Shown here piece by piece: positions 45,482-57,841 of a stretch of 64,000 bases of DNA (the first letter of the stretch is position 1; every line of letters starts with the position of its first letter). Origin of the DNA: Ziziphus jujuba. Lineage: Eukaryota; Streptophyta; Magnoliopsida; Rosales; Rhamnaceae. The translations under genes were made by a program, and so were the position numbers. The notes below the pieces were generated by a model, which saw only the letters and a list, made by a program, of their open reading frames with translations, had not been told where the DNA came from and did no database searches. Where the stretch lies: the NCBI RefSeq assembly GCF_031755915.1, contig NC_083380.1, positions 32,770,501 through 32,834,500 on the forward strand, read 5' to 3'.

Positions 45482-47200
45482 ATGTCAATGGAAGAATCAT
45501 CTTCGGGAGCTATGGTTAAGCTCACTACCACAAATTATACACTTTGGAGACCTCGGATGGAAGATCTCCTCAATTGTAAGGATCTATTTGATCCTATAGA
45601 AGCTAAAGGAGAAAACCCCAATCCTAGAAAAGTAGCAGAATGGAAGAAATTAAACAAGAAAACGATCGGTCAGATCAGGCAATGGATCGACCACAGTGTC
45701 TTCCATCATGTAGCGAAGGGAACGGATGCATATGCCCTCTGGACAAAATTGGAGGACATGTACCAGGCCAAGACTGCTCGGAACAAAGCCCTGTTGCTTA
45801 AGCGATTGGTAAATTTAAAATTACAGAGTGGAACTTCTGTAGCCGAGCATACCAGTGAGTTCCAGAGCTTGGTAAATCAACTATCTGCTGTGGATTATCA
45901 ACTAGGGGATGAGGATCAGGCCCTCCTACTTCTAAGCTCTCTTCCAGACAGTTGGGAGACATTGGTAGTCTCTCTCAGCAATTCGACCCCGAATGGCAAA
46001 CTTACTATGTCTATGGTTAAGGATGCCCTATTTAATGAAGAGGCCAGGAGAAAGGACATTGGCATGGATCAGTCACATGCCCTCGTCACAGAGAGAGGAA
46101 GACAGCAAAGAGGTAGTCGAGATAGGGGGAGAGGCAGGAGCAAGAGCAGAGGCAGATCTACAGACGGTAGAAAATCATCATATAAATGCTATCATTGTGG
46201 CCTGGAGGGTCACATGAAGAAGAACTGCAGAAAGTTGTTGAGAGAGCAGAGACTCCAAGGTAATCAGCCGAAGAAGGATGGAGAGACACTAGTCACTGTT
46301 ACAGGAGAAGTGGCGCTCTGCTCCACCGAAGAAGAGACATGCCTTCATATATCAACCCAAGATGTTGAGTGGGTAGTCGATACTGTAGCATCCTACCATG
46401 TCACTCCACACAGAGATTTCTTCAAAACGTACAAAGCAGGAGACTTTGGTATGGTAAAGATGGGAAATTCCAGTTTTGCAAAGATGATGGGAACTGGTGA
46501 TATTCAGGTAAAAACGAATGCTGGTTGTACAATCACTTTGAAGGATGTCCGTCATGTTCCAGATCTTCGGCTTAATCTACTTTCGGGAGCAGCCTTAGAC
46601 AAGCAAGGCTATGACAACTACTTCAGCAAAGGCACATGGAAAATGACGAAAGGTGCCATAGTTGTCGCCCGAGGACATATTTGTGGAACGCTGTACAAGA
46701 CTCATGTGAAGATATATGCAGATAGCCTCAATATTGCAGAAGGAGAGGCGTCTCAAAATCTGTGGCACCAGAGACTCGGTCACATGAGTGAAAAAGGATT
46801 GTCCACTTTGGCAAGGAAAAAGCTTATCACTGTTTGCAAGGATGCTGCACTAGATCCTTGTAGTCACTGCTTATTTGGTAAGCAACATAGAGTCTCCTTC
46901 AGTTCCTCTGCATCGAGAAGATCAGAGTTGCCTAGTCTGGTGCACTCTGATATTTGTGGTCCCATGGAGGTGGAATCATTAGGTGGCAACAAGTATTTCC
47001 TGACCTTCATTGATGATGCTTCACGGAAGGTGTGGGTATATTTCTTGAAGACAAAGGACCAGGTATTGGATTACTTCAAACTATTTCATACCATGGTAGA
47101 GCGTGAAACAGGAAAGAAGCTGAAATGTCTCCGCTCAGATAATGGAGGCGAGTATACTTCCAAGGAGTTCGATGCCTACTGCAGAAGACACGGCATTTGA
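45482..47200 (+). pseudogene. gag-pol: Cop-4 gag, protease, integrase (first part)
   Basis: ATG at 45482, 572 codons to a TGA at 47198-47200. UBN2 gag (YTLWRPRMEDLLNCKDLF, AYALWTKLEDMYQ), Arg/Ser/Gly-rich region, CCHC knuckle CYHCGLEGHMKKNC (about residue 236), protease motif WVVDTVASYHVTP (GTA at 46385-46387, residue 302), gag-pre-integrase LWHQRLGHMSEKGL, integrase VHSDICGPMEVES, FIDDASRKVW and RSDNGGEYTS. The position after D-T is Val rather than the usual Gly; from memory Tnt1 itself has Ala there, so this may not be fatal. Confidence 0.95.
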
Positions 47201-48391
47201 CATGAGAAGACGGTCCCTCGCACCCCACAACATAATGGAATAGCTGAAAGAATGAACCGAACCATTATGGAAAAGGTCAGAAGTATGATCAGTATGGCTA
47301 AGCTGCCTAAGCCATTATGGGGAGAAGTTGTTCGTATTGCCTGCTATTTAATCAACAGATCACCGTCAGTACCGTTGAATTTTGAAATTCCGAAAAAAGT
47401 GTGGTCGGGTAAGATTCCCTCCTACTCTCATTTAAGAGTGTTTGGTTGTTTAGCTTATGTACATGTATCCAAGGAGCTCAGACAGAAGCTCGATGCCAGA
47501 TCTACTCCATGCATCTTTATAGGATATGGAGATGAAGAATTCGGATACAGGTTATGGGACCCGAAAACAAAGAAGGTTATTAGAAGCAGGGATGTAGTAT
47601 TCCATGAAAACCAGAAAATGGAAGACATTGAAAAGTCCAGAATGTCTCCTAATTGTAGTTCTAGTGCCGAGAATTTTTGTCCTAATCCAACACCAGCACA
47701 AATAGCCACAGAAGATAATGAGGTGCATGAAGATATACCAGAAGCAAACCAAGAGGAAGAAGGGGATATTGAGCAGGGGGAGACTCAATCCTTTCAAGCA
47801 GCTGCAGGGCCATCACAGCAGTCAGATGATGGTACACCTCCTGAAACCAGTGGTTTACAAGTTCGGAGATCTGAGCGAGGCCGAATTCCATCAAAGAGAT
47901 TTCCAGAATCTGAGTATATTCTGCTTACTAAAGAGGGGGAGCCAGAGAGTTTCCAGGAAGCTGTTTCTCATCAAGAGAAGGAAAAGTGGTTGCAAGCAAT
48001 GCAAGATGAGATGGAATCCTTGCAGAAAAATCATACTTATGAGTTGGTTGAGCTTCCAACAGGAAAAAAGGCACTAAAGAATAAATGGGTGTTCAAGCTC
48101 AAGAAAGATGGCAGCGGAAAGGTGGTGAAACACAAAGCCCGATTGGTGGTCAAAGGATTTCTTCAGAAGAAAGGAATTGACTTTGATGAGATTTTTTCAC
48201 CAGTGGTAAAAATGACTTCAATTCGAGTCATTTTTGGTTTAGTAGCAAGTCTAAACCTAGAGCTTGAACAGATGGATGTGAAGACAGCATTTCTTCACGG
48301 TGATTTACATGAAGAAATCTACATGGAGCAGCCAGAAGGATTTGAGGTTTCAGGGAAAGAAAACCTCGTATGCAAGCTAAAGAAGAGCTTG
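47201..48391 (+). pseudogene. Cop-4 integrase end and RT N-terminal half
   Basis: Same frame as before the stop. HEKTVPRTPQHNGIAERMNR, INRSPSVPLNFEIP, GYGDEEFGYRLWDP, acidic linker, then RT: YELVELPTGKKAL, KARLVVKGFLQKKGIDFDE, MDVKTAFLHGDLHEEIYME and CKLKKSL. Cut at the codon boundary before YGLKQAP by the solo LTR. Confidence 0.95.
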
Positions 48392-49537
48392 TGATACGAA
48401 CCTAGGACGACCTGCTCCTAAACCCGTATTATATTAGCTCGGATCTTTAATTAAGTTCAAGTTCTAATGGAATGGACCTCAACCCCTAACCACCATGTGG
48501 TTAGAAACCGTGGTATAATGTAGACGCCACAATAGGGGATGGAAAACCTATTGATAAGTCAAGCTAAAACAACCAATTCTCTAATGGTGTTTTAGGTGTT
48601 CTCAAAGAACAAAGAGATAATTAATCTCACAAATATTTTCTTAATCAAATCAAAGTTGTATTATTATTGAAAAATAAGCCTTTAAATAGGCTTGAAAGAA
48701 ACAAAATAAACCCTAAAAAATAATTCAAAACCGGACTCCTATAGGAATTAGGAAACTTGACCGAATTCTAATATGTCCTAAACTAAGTTTCCTAAACTAA
48801 ATTTGATTAATTAATTCCTTTATTCTAAATTAGGAATTAATTAATTTACAATGAAAATAATAAAATAATAACTTTCCTAAACTTATTTGTCCAGAAAATA
48901 AATAAACAAAAACTAAAAAGTAATGGTAGTTTCCTAAAACAAAAAGTAGAATAAAATTAGGAAACTATAATACTAGCTTTTTTGACTAATTTGACTTTGA
49001 CCAATCTTTGACCTCTTTGAGCTCCAAATCAGCTTCTAGATGCTTTTTAGGATGCCAAATAAGCTGAATATGAAGTCCCACACGTTGCCCATGCTTGGAA
49101 AAATAAGAAAAGGCTAATACAGTAAAATACAGTAAAGCCAGCAAGCAATACAGCAAATTCGGCCAAATTGTTGATGCTGTCCGTACAGGCCCTTTTTGAT
49201 TGCATTTGAGGCTGCTTTAACTTGATTCCATGACCTCCTACGCATATGTATTGAACCCATAAATCATTGGAACCATTTCATACTTCCCGGACTCCAAAAA
49301 TGTACCAAAACTGTCACCCGGGTCCGTATCGGCTTCCACCACTTGGATGCTTAGAATAGGCTTTGTATCTTCAAGTATGGACAAGCTCTGTTGAGATTGA
49401 TTATCCCCTGTATAAATACTCCCAGGTTGTCCTTAAATCTCTTAATTTGAGCTCTTGTGATTGGCTTAGTCTTCATCCGTGTTGAGTCAGCACCCCAGCG
49501 GGTTATCGGTTGAGCGGCCGCGGGCGGAATCACATCA
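48392..49537 (-). mobile_element. Solo gypsy LTR sLTR-2 inside the Cop-4 RT
   Basis: 1146 bp, TGAT/ATCA ends, exact TSD GCTTG (48387-48391 and 49538-49542). Removing the LTR and one TSD copy joins AAG AGC TTG to TAT GGC CTC in frame. Belongs to the LTR subfamily shared with sLTR-3 (contains GGACTCCTATAGGAATTAGG, absent from Gyp-2 and Gyp-3). Confidence 0.97.
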
Positions 49538-49542
49538 GCTTG

Positions 49543-50649
49543 TATGGCCTCAAGCAAGCACCAAGACAATGGTATAAGAAGTTTGACTCGTTTATGGTGA
49601 GTCAAGGTTATAAAAGAACTGCAGCAGACCAGTGTGTTTATATTCAAAAAATTTCAGGTGGAAACTTCATTGCACTTTTGTTATATGTGGACGACATGTT
49701 GATCGTTGGACAAGATGCAATGAAGATTAGTCAGCTGAAGAAAGAATTATCTAAGTCCTTTGATATGAAAGACTTAGGACCAGCTCAACAAATTTTGGGA
49801 ATGCAAATAATCTGAGACAGGAAGAATAGAAGGTTATGGCTATCTCAAGAGAAGTATGCTGAACGGGTGATAAAGAGATTCAACATGGATAAAGCCAAAC
49901 CGGTCAGCATTCCACTTGCAAATCATTTCAAGTTGAGTAAGAGATTGTGCCCCTCATCCAAAGAAGAGATAGAGGAGATGGCTTCAGTACCATATTCTTC
50001 AGCGGTAGGAAGTCTGATGTATGCAATGGTGTGTACCAGACCAGACATTGCTCATGCAGTAGGTGTTGTGAGCAGATTTCTTTCAAATCCTGGAAAGAAA
50101 CACTGGGAAGCAGTCAAATGGATTCTCAGGTATCTTAAAGGTACATCGAAGCTGTGCTTGTGCTACGGGGGAGGTGATCCAATCTTAGAAGGCTATACAG
50201 ATGCAGATATGGCCGGAGACCCTGATAATAGAAAGTCTACATCAGGTTATCTCTACACTTTTGCAGGGGGAGCTGTGTCATGGCAGTCAAGATTGCAGAA
50301 GTGTGTTGCTTTATCCACTACTGAAGCAGAGTACATTGCCGCAGCGGAAGCGGGTAAGGAAATGTTGTGGTTAAAGCGTTTTCTCACAGAATTGGGCATC
50401 AAGCAAGAAGACTACAAGATACATTGTGATAACAAAAGTGCCATGGATTTGAGCAAAAACTCAATGTATCATTCCCGTACAAAGCACATTGACATCCGCT
50501 ATCATTGGATACGCGAAGTAATAGATCAACAGTTGCTGAAACTGATGAAGATCCACACAAAAGAGAATCCAGCAGATATGCTAACAAAAGTTGTTGCTCA
50601 AGAGAAGCTGAAGCTATGCAGAGACATAGCTGGAATAGATGGCAGATGA
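49543..50649 (+). pseudogene. Cop-4 RT C-terminal half and RNase H
   Basis: YGLKQAPRQWYKKFDSF, catalytic LLLYVDDMLIVG, SFDMKDLGPAQQILGM, TGA at 49813-49815, LWLSQEKYAERV, VPYSSAVGSLMYAMVCTRPD, then RNase H: GYTDADMAGDPDNRKSTSGY, LSTTEAEYIAAAEAGKE, CDNKSAMDLSKNSMYHSRT and ENPADMLTKVV. Natural stop TGA at 50647-50649. All catalytic acidic residues I know for this family are present. Confidence 0.95.
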
Positions 50650-50670
50650 CCATTAGTTTTAAATGCGGCT

Positions 50671-50682
50671 GGAGGGGGAGAA
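50671..50682 (+). other. Cop-4 polypurine tract
   Basis: GGAGGGGGAGAA immediately before the 3' LTR. Confidence 0.92.
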
Positions 50683-51165
50683 TTGTGAAGTCCAGCCGCA
50701 CCACCACCGACAGTGTGAAGACTGCCCAGCCATCATGTTTGACACCACTGCACCGACAGCCACCATTTTTTGACAATGGCCATTGCTGCACCGAAAATGG
50801 ATTGTTCAACAATTGTGGGCTCTGCAGAGGCTGTTGAAGATTGAGGCCATGCAACCGACCTTGTAAGCCTATAAATAGGCTCCATCCCGTTGTATGCAAA
50901 CCAAGCCAAGAGAGCAAGCTCAATATTATCCCAAGTGAGGAATATTGAGAGAAAACTCCGAGAGAGAGAGTGTTTAAGTTCCAGAGAGAGCTTGAGAGAA
51001 GAGTGAGCAATTCCAGAGAGAATTTGAGAGTGTAGAGAGAGGTTCCACATGAGAATCCTCCATGAGAGAAGTTTTTATTTTTGTATTCTATTTCTAAGAG
51101 ATTAATAGAATTCTTTTATTTTTCTTCTCATATTTCTTCTCTAAAGTGGTCAGAGAACCACAACA
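50683..51165 (+). repeat. Cop-4 3' LTR
   Basis: 483 bp; partner of 44337-44818. Confidence 0.95.
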
Positions 51166-52005
51166 CAATTACCTCCGAATACATTCAATTACTCCTTATC
51201 AAAATTATTTCAAATATAACCCAACACATATTATTATCAGACTACAACTCTTCAGCCTAGTAATAGTTGCAAAATGTAAGAGGCTAATGTAAGATTTGTT
51301 AAAGGTTCCCGATATGGGTTTTTCCAAAGTCCAATGGAAATTAAGACTCTGATCTCTGAAAAATAATGGCCATTCTAAGCATTTATCAAAGAGGAATAGC
51401 AAAACAGATATGGAATTATTTTCGATAGTTGTCTCGATGACTTTTTCAAGAGTAAAAACTATATATGCAAAACAAATGTAAATGTAAGGAAAGTATGATG
51501 TAATTTATCTCCATCAATTTATTACTTTAATATGGGAAATAATTAGAAATTTCTTTTTTTCTATGTAGTTGCTAATAATTGAAAGTTAATGTCCTTAGTG
51601 AATATATTTTGTTGATTTGTATAATACCCAACCCACTTTCAAAATCAATATCCCATTTAAAAGAGAAAAATATTTTAGTTGTTGAAATATGCATGGCCCC
51701 ATATATTAGCTACTACTTTTGGAATTAATGGGGGTTTAACAAGCTATCAAAGCACTGGAGACCGAGAGGATTTGACTTGTGTTCCATGTTGGTGCCCCAT
51801 TTGAATTTTGTATTTGTGTTAAATATATAGCAAATGTAAGACCCAGTCTCCACTAATGAATAGCACAACAAAAACGTAAGAACGTACAATGTACATGCAA
51901 AGAGCAAGCTAGAATAAATATGATATATTGACATTTTCAGGCTTAGACAATTGGTCTGGTAAGAATGGAGAGACGCAATATCAATCAATAGCTGTCCATT
52001 TTGCT
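51166..52005. other. Host spacer
   Basis: AT-rich; 51166-51240 continues the spacer interrupted by Cop-4 and parallels 10607-10690. No gene seen in the rest. Confidence 0.5.
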
Positions 52006-52137
52006 GCTGAATTCCTCTACAATTACTTTCTCCAATTGCATGAGTCACCAAAGCTCTATTTTACTCCAATTGCTGAATTCTTCTACGATTACTTTTTCTA
52101 ATTGCCTCCCTCACCAAAACTCTAATTTAACGCAACT
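52006..52137 (+). pseudogene. RLP N-terminal relic, 66-bp tandem duplication
   Basis: Two 66-bp units (52006-52071 and 52072-52137), each encoding LNSSTITFSNC followed by HQSSILLQL or HQNSNLTQL. They match the junction of RLP parts 1 and 2 (LNSTIITVSS and CLLHQTSILLQL). The sequence then passes directly into spacer like that at 40795, so the LRR part of this copy is gone. Confidence 0.75.
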
Positions 52138-52582
52138 ATATCTTCAACACACACCTAATTTGTATCAATTTATTTACTTATTTGTTTCGGGAGAACATTG
52201 TCAAGCATGCTTCTCATGTGGTATAGGGACATGTATGATCTTCCAAAGTGAAGCTCCAAATTTGAACTGTAACATACACTTTGAATATGAATTATGTACG
52301 TAGTCCATCAGTCATATTACCGACAATGCATGTGGATTTTTTCCCCCTGATGCGTGATGCATCTAATAAAATTCACATCTGTTTCTTGCCCTTTTTAGTG
52401 ATAATGTGGAAACCTAATATGCATTGAATGGGAGAAGCTCTTTATTCCTTTAAAATTACTAAATTTGAAGAAGACAACAGAGCACATGCTGTTTTCACAT
52501 CTTTTAAGGTCAGATTTGTATTTTACATAGGTATTTCAATGCTAATGCACCTTTTGATTTTCTATGTCTACGTAAATAAAAG

Positions 52583-52629
<47 letters not shown>

Positions 52630-53356
52630 AGCTATAAAAAGCACTTGATTCTCTCCATAGTGTGAGCATTTAGCGTCAGACAATATATTGCTTGATGGAG
52701 GTTTCCTGCAATATAGTTTGTGATGTGTTCGCACAACATGGAACGGGACAAGTGCTTTCTATAGCAAACCAAAATGTATATTTTATGTACTTTGACAAAT
52801 CAATAACATAGCATATAATGAACCTTAGTTTGTAATTTTTTTAACAGATATCAATCATCTTTACATATTTACAAAACACATTGAAGACATTAATAATTCA
52901 AGATGGCACGGTTGGACACCATTTAAGGTCACATTATTTCTACAGAAACCAGTATTTGTAGTCCTATTCTCCTGAGGGATGGAGACCAAGATAACTTGGG
53001 CACTTAAACGTTCCACAACATATTGTGGGATGCATCCTTCCTGCAACATGTTGTGGAATGTTTTGGCGATCAAGTTAATCTTGGGCTTTGTCCCATAGGA
53101 AAAAATTCTCATCTGTATATGTTTCAAATTTTTATGTTCAAAAAGAATTAGTAAATTTTTAATATACAGATAATAACAATAAAATAGACTTGTTTTGTTA
53201 GCTCATTGAGTAGAAGCTGGGCAAGCATTTTATTCTACTTTGGTTATTTTTGGGCAAAACATTCAATCCTTGCATATTTATTTGACATAATAATTTTAGA
53301 TAATACTTTCTTATAATGCCCAAAAAGAAAAAAAAAAAAGCCATTATTTTGATACA
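52138..53356. other. Host spacer of the third RLP unit
   Basis: Diverged copy of 40795-41470, including the MGEALY-type short ORF at 52428 and the stretch ending GCCATTATTTTGATACA. Contains an (AT)n microsatellite at 52589-52625. No supported gene. Confidence 0.55.
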
Positions 53357-54562
53357 TGTAACACCTCACTCCCATTGACGAATCTGTCACTCGATATGGG
53401 ATTTTGTTTTTTTTTTTTTTTGTTCTAAGCTTCCTAGGAGATCAACCATCCTTCGATTACTTTGGCCTGTGCATGCTTAATATTGGAGTTCAGCCTTGGC
53501 ATTATAAGATTGAGTATCATTATATTTTAACCATCCCTTGTTCCACACTCTGGTGATGAGGGATTGAACACGATGTAACCTATTAATGGCTTATGCACTC
53601 ACCAACATTGATTGTCACAATCCATTCACTTTAGGGTCCAATGACCTCGCTGGCACAATTTTAAGTAGAATAGGACAGGAGAACTTATCACACTTTACCG
53701 ATATCGTCTCTAATTTAGTCATTGCATTTGGTATGAGAATTTTTGTTCAGAGCTCTCTAATTTAGCTGTCGCATTTCATATTAGATTTTTTTGTTTAGAA
53801 CTCCCTCACCTAGCCGCCTCCTTAATTTAACCACCACACTTGAGCAATGGGAGATTGGAAACCAGGTAATCTGCTAATGGCTCTTGCACCTACCCCCATT
53901 GGTTATCATAATCCATTCCCTTGGGCTTAGTGTTCTCGCCAACACACTTCGAGCCTAGAATAGGCTTTTGTACCATTTCTAGCACATTACCTCCACTAGT
54001 GGACTTGTTACTTTTTGTCGATATTATCTCCAATTTGTAAATTTTGGTGCATGTTTTAGTACTCAATTGTATTTCTCCCTCTGAGGCAGAATAAATATGT
54101 TTTCAAACATTTTCCTTAAAGTTTAAGGTGTATGTTCCCTTGCGAATCTCGACAATTAGTACGGATTCTAAATATTGATCATTTTGAACTAAAATGAAAC
54201 TTTTTAGTGGAATAGTCATGTTATGTATCCTTAATTTAGTTGCCGCTGATGAAAATAAGTTTTATATTGCATATACTCACACATTGTTACAAGACTGACC
54301 CCACATACTGGTGTAAGAGTGCCTCTCATAACATTATTTATATAACATTGTAGTACACATCGGTTACAAAAAGATGCCAAAGGCTTACGGATGACTGATA
54401 ACTGCACCATCTTTCCTTGAGTTTTATCACTTAATGATGTTTATCCTACACCGTTTTTAAGATTTCAAGATACCTTTTATCATTTAGAGTTGTCTTATCT
54501 AAAATGACTCTTATTGATCTTGGTTGTATGATGAGTTGGCTATACGGTGACATGGCACATTC
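53357..54562. repeat. Unassigned repeat region with two diverged ~310-bp units
   Basis: From TGTAACACCTCACTCCCATTG on, blocks around 53545-53840 and 53840-54150 match each other imperfectly (for example GGGATTGAACACGATGTAACC with GAGATTGGAAACCAGGTAATC, then CACAATCCATTC with CATAATCCATTC). No coding capacity. The start resembles an LTR start, but no partner end was identified. 54240-54562 may belong to the LTR of Cop-5. Confidence 0.45.
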
Positions 54563-57500
54563 TGTAACACCCCGTCCCGAAGTACATCAGTATTTTTGCA
54601 CGTTGATCAAGGTTGACCGTTTATCGAGTGGGTCAAAATTTTGACTTTTTGTTTCGAATATAATTTTGCATTGGCTGAGGCACCGTTACAGAGTACACAT
54701 TGACCCAAGTTCGTAGACTAGTAGCACATAAAAAACAGAGCTACCGTTTGAAAGTTACGAGCAAGACAAGTTAAGATCTAAACTGTCCAATGGGTGCTGG
54801 AGTTGACTTTTTGTTTATCCAAAGTTGAGCTTTGACTCATGCATGGTTGTAAAGTACTTGTCGATACGAGTTCATAGACTAGTGGTACGTCCGATTTGGA
54901 CATATGGTTTGAAAGTTACTGACCTGTAAAATTTTCCGAATACCATAATATTTTAATATATTTTGACTTAAGTGAACAGTATGTGCCACGTGTCATGTTT
55001 TAGCCAATCCCATGAGTGAATAGTGTCACCCACGGGTGGCTTTTATTTTGGCCAAAACGCATGTGGGCCGGGGAGGAAGAGAGAGGAAAAATGAAATAGG
55101 AGAGAGAGTGAGGTGAGAGAAACCACCACCGACCACAACCTTCCGACCCCCAGAACAGTACACGCGCCACCCCACTACCTCTGCCTCCACATTTTCGGCC
55201 AGCCTAACAAATTCCACGGCTAGCTAATCGTTGACATGCCCGGATCGAGGCTTTTCGGGTGGCGGTACCGATGCTTGAAACCAAGATTTCTCCCTATCCC
55301 GGCCTCCGTTTGCCTCACCGCTGGTCACATCCGTTCATCCATTCTTTGATCTACCATTCCTCCAAAATTCACCTCCAGTGGCCACCGAATGTGCCGCCAG
55401 GGTTGACAGTTTCCGATGATCATGACGGCTTATCGGAAAACCCAATTCCAGTGAGTTCCCAGTCACACCACCCACCCTTTTCCATTAATTTCGAAACCCT
55501 GAACCTAAATTCAAGGTCGGTTGCCTCCAATTCGCAGCGATTTGTGAGATCCAAGGATCCAAAATCCGAGACCTTTTCGGCGAGATTCCGGCTACCTTGG
55601 ATCCGATCTCCAGGAGGTAAGACCCAATCCATGATCCTCATTCCCTAAGCTTTGTTTCAGTATATTATTCGTGAGTTTTAGTTACCGTTTGTATTCTCCC
55701 CCAGGTACCATGTATTAAAATTTAATTGTTGTTGATAATGTTGATATTTTAGGAGTACGTGTGGGTTGTGAGACTAATCCTGTGGAGGATCTTGATTGAT
55801 ATGCGTGCTCGAAGTGAGTAACGCACCTTCAAAATTAATTTGGGTGTCAAATTAATTATATTACGTTATATTTTAATATTTGAATGTTTTTATTCTATGG
55901 TGATTATTAGATAAATTGTGAATTAAATTTTGATGCCAGTATTTGAATAATTTGAAGTATATGATTTTTAACAAAGTATGGAAATTTAGATTTTATGGAA
56001 ATTTGATATTTAAAAGAATTGTGAATTTAATATTATTTGATTTATTGTGGAATTTAATTGTGATTGTATTTTGATTAATAAAAGTGCATTTATATGAATT
56101 TATGAAAATTTGAATGTTTATGTGATTTATCGGAATTCCATTTATCTTGGACCTTGAGGATGAAATTATTGTTTTAAAAGTTTGTTGAAGAAAATATTTA
56201 CAAATGGAATATTATGGGATTTATTTATTTATGGTGAAATTGATAGAATTTATATGATGGATTTATGATGATGATTTTAAAAAGAAATGTGAAAAATTTA
56301 TGGGTTTAAATGCATAAAATAAAACTGGTGGTATTTTATACAAATATTGATTTTATGATTTACGAGTTTTTAGATGCACCACACACATACTAGTGTTCTG
56401 TATATGTGGATATGATTAGTGCGCACATAGATATGATTAGCGCAGAGGTGGGTGTGAGTAACGCACAACTGATTTATGGGTTTGTCCTGTGGTTGCCATC
56501 GAACCGAGGGTCGGCAATTTGATATCGGCTGTAGCCACCCCCTCCATGGCTAGGACACCTATTTATAGAGGTGCGTGGGACACCACACGACCGTATGCCG
56601 GTTTTTCTCTTTAATCTCCTGTCTGTCGGTGCTCGGGACACTGAGTACTATTGGTGCCACTGGTATGTAATGGATGCATCAAATGATTTTCACGATATGA
56701 TCTTAAAATATGAAATATTTTAAAATCTTATTTTTAATCAAATGTATTTAACGGTGTTTTATTATTTATTTATTTAAATTTAAAAGTTTACACAATTTTT
56801 ATGAAAATGTTTTTTACGAATTTATTATTCAAATTGTTTTGGTATTTTGAAATCAATTCTAATATATTATGTTTTCTTTCATTTTATTTTATTCTTACCA
56901 TTTATTTTAAATGGATGTTTTATTTTGATTAAATTATTCCTTTACTTAATTATTCAATTAATTGATTTATTCTAATTAATTAATTATTTCCTGAATTGTG
57001 TTAATATGAGTTTCATTGATAATTTTGCTTTATTTGTTTATGATATGTTGTTAATATCTTAGTAATTTTTATAAAAGTTATTTTCATTTCTATTTTTATT
57101 TTCATTCTAACTTTAGATTCTTAAATTGTTGTGTTTTATTTGTAAATTATTTGACTAATTACTTTCTGAATCTTGGGGCATAAAATATCGGATTTTGTGA
57201 AAACATTTTAAAAAGGGAACATTTCCAACTGAGTGACTGTGAGGGTTTTGAAGAAATAATTAATTTCAATTATTATTACTAAACCATTTATGTATTTATT
57301 TATTTATTTATTTACTTATTATTACTAAATTACTTAATTATTATTAGTTAGTAGACCAGGTCGCTCATTGAGATAATTAGCATCTCATATTTTTAAATTT
57401 CGTTCCCTTAGGCTCAGGTGGTAGGCATTGTTCGATAAGGGTGAGCTCGATAGTTTGACCGTTTCTGAAGGACCAAGAAGTCTCCTTTTCTTCATTCCTT

Positions 57501-57836
57501 ATTAAGGAATATTTCTTTCTATTATGTTTGTAATAACTATCACGCTTAAAATTTTATTAATTCTCTGTATACTACGTTGGATGTATTACTTAATTAATTA
57601 TGCATTGATTTACTGTTATCTATTTGGAGTCCTGCAAACTTGTGGAAATAAATTGTAGTAACGTAGGAGGAATGAGGTGGTGTATATAGAAGTGTGTTTT
57701 CAGTGCAGGAAGTTTGTGGTATGTCCAACCCTTAGGAGAGGTTCCGTCGGATTTTTCACTGGAGGGTCCGGTAGGGTTTTCCTTGGATAAGTGCTTGTCT
57801 AGTGTTCCAGTGAGGAATTTTGGACGGGTCCTGACA
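54563..57836. mobile_element. BigLTR-2: 3.27-kb solo LTR, opposite orientation to BigLTR-1
   Basis: Starts TGTAACACCCCGTCCC and ends GGACGGGTCCTGACA; flanks CATTC (54558-54562) and CATTT (57837-57841), a target duplication with one change. Matches the reverse complement of BigLTR-1 at the ends and in blocks (for example the CGGTGCTCGGGACACTGAG region). More diverged and about 300 bp longer. The open frame at 55259-55648 lies in the GC-rich block and has no recognisable domain. Confidence 0.82.
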
Positions 57837-57841
57837 CATTT

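Larger units (their letters stand above)
44337..51165 (+). mobile_element. Cop-4: Tnt1-like copia element
   Basis: LTR to LTR with exact TSD CAATT (44332-44336 and 51166-51170). LTRs of 482-483 bp differ at about five sites (near 1 percent). PBS 44821-44832, leader, one gag-pol frame from 45482 to 50649, PPT 50671-50682. A solo gypsy LTR (48392-49537) splits the RT. Apart from that insertion, two TGA codons are the only breaks I see in the reading frame. Protein sequence along its whole length resembles Tnt1/Tork-lineage copia elements. Confidence 0.96.

Noticed and set aside
48392..49537. Independent gene for the conserved LTR peptide ([15 protein letters not shown]...)
   Set aside because: It is the distal end of pol read into the LTR, present in all LTR copies and without its own start.
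50399..51010. 203-codon minus-strand frame and its partner at 44325-44663
   Set aside because: Antisense of the Cop-4 RNase H and LTR; repeats in both LTRs because they are copies.
55259..55648. 129-codon frame in BigLTR-2
   Set aside because: Same GC-rich LTR block, no domain, not conserved in frame with BigLTR-1.
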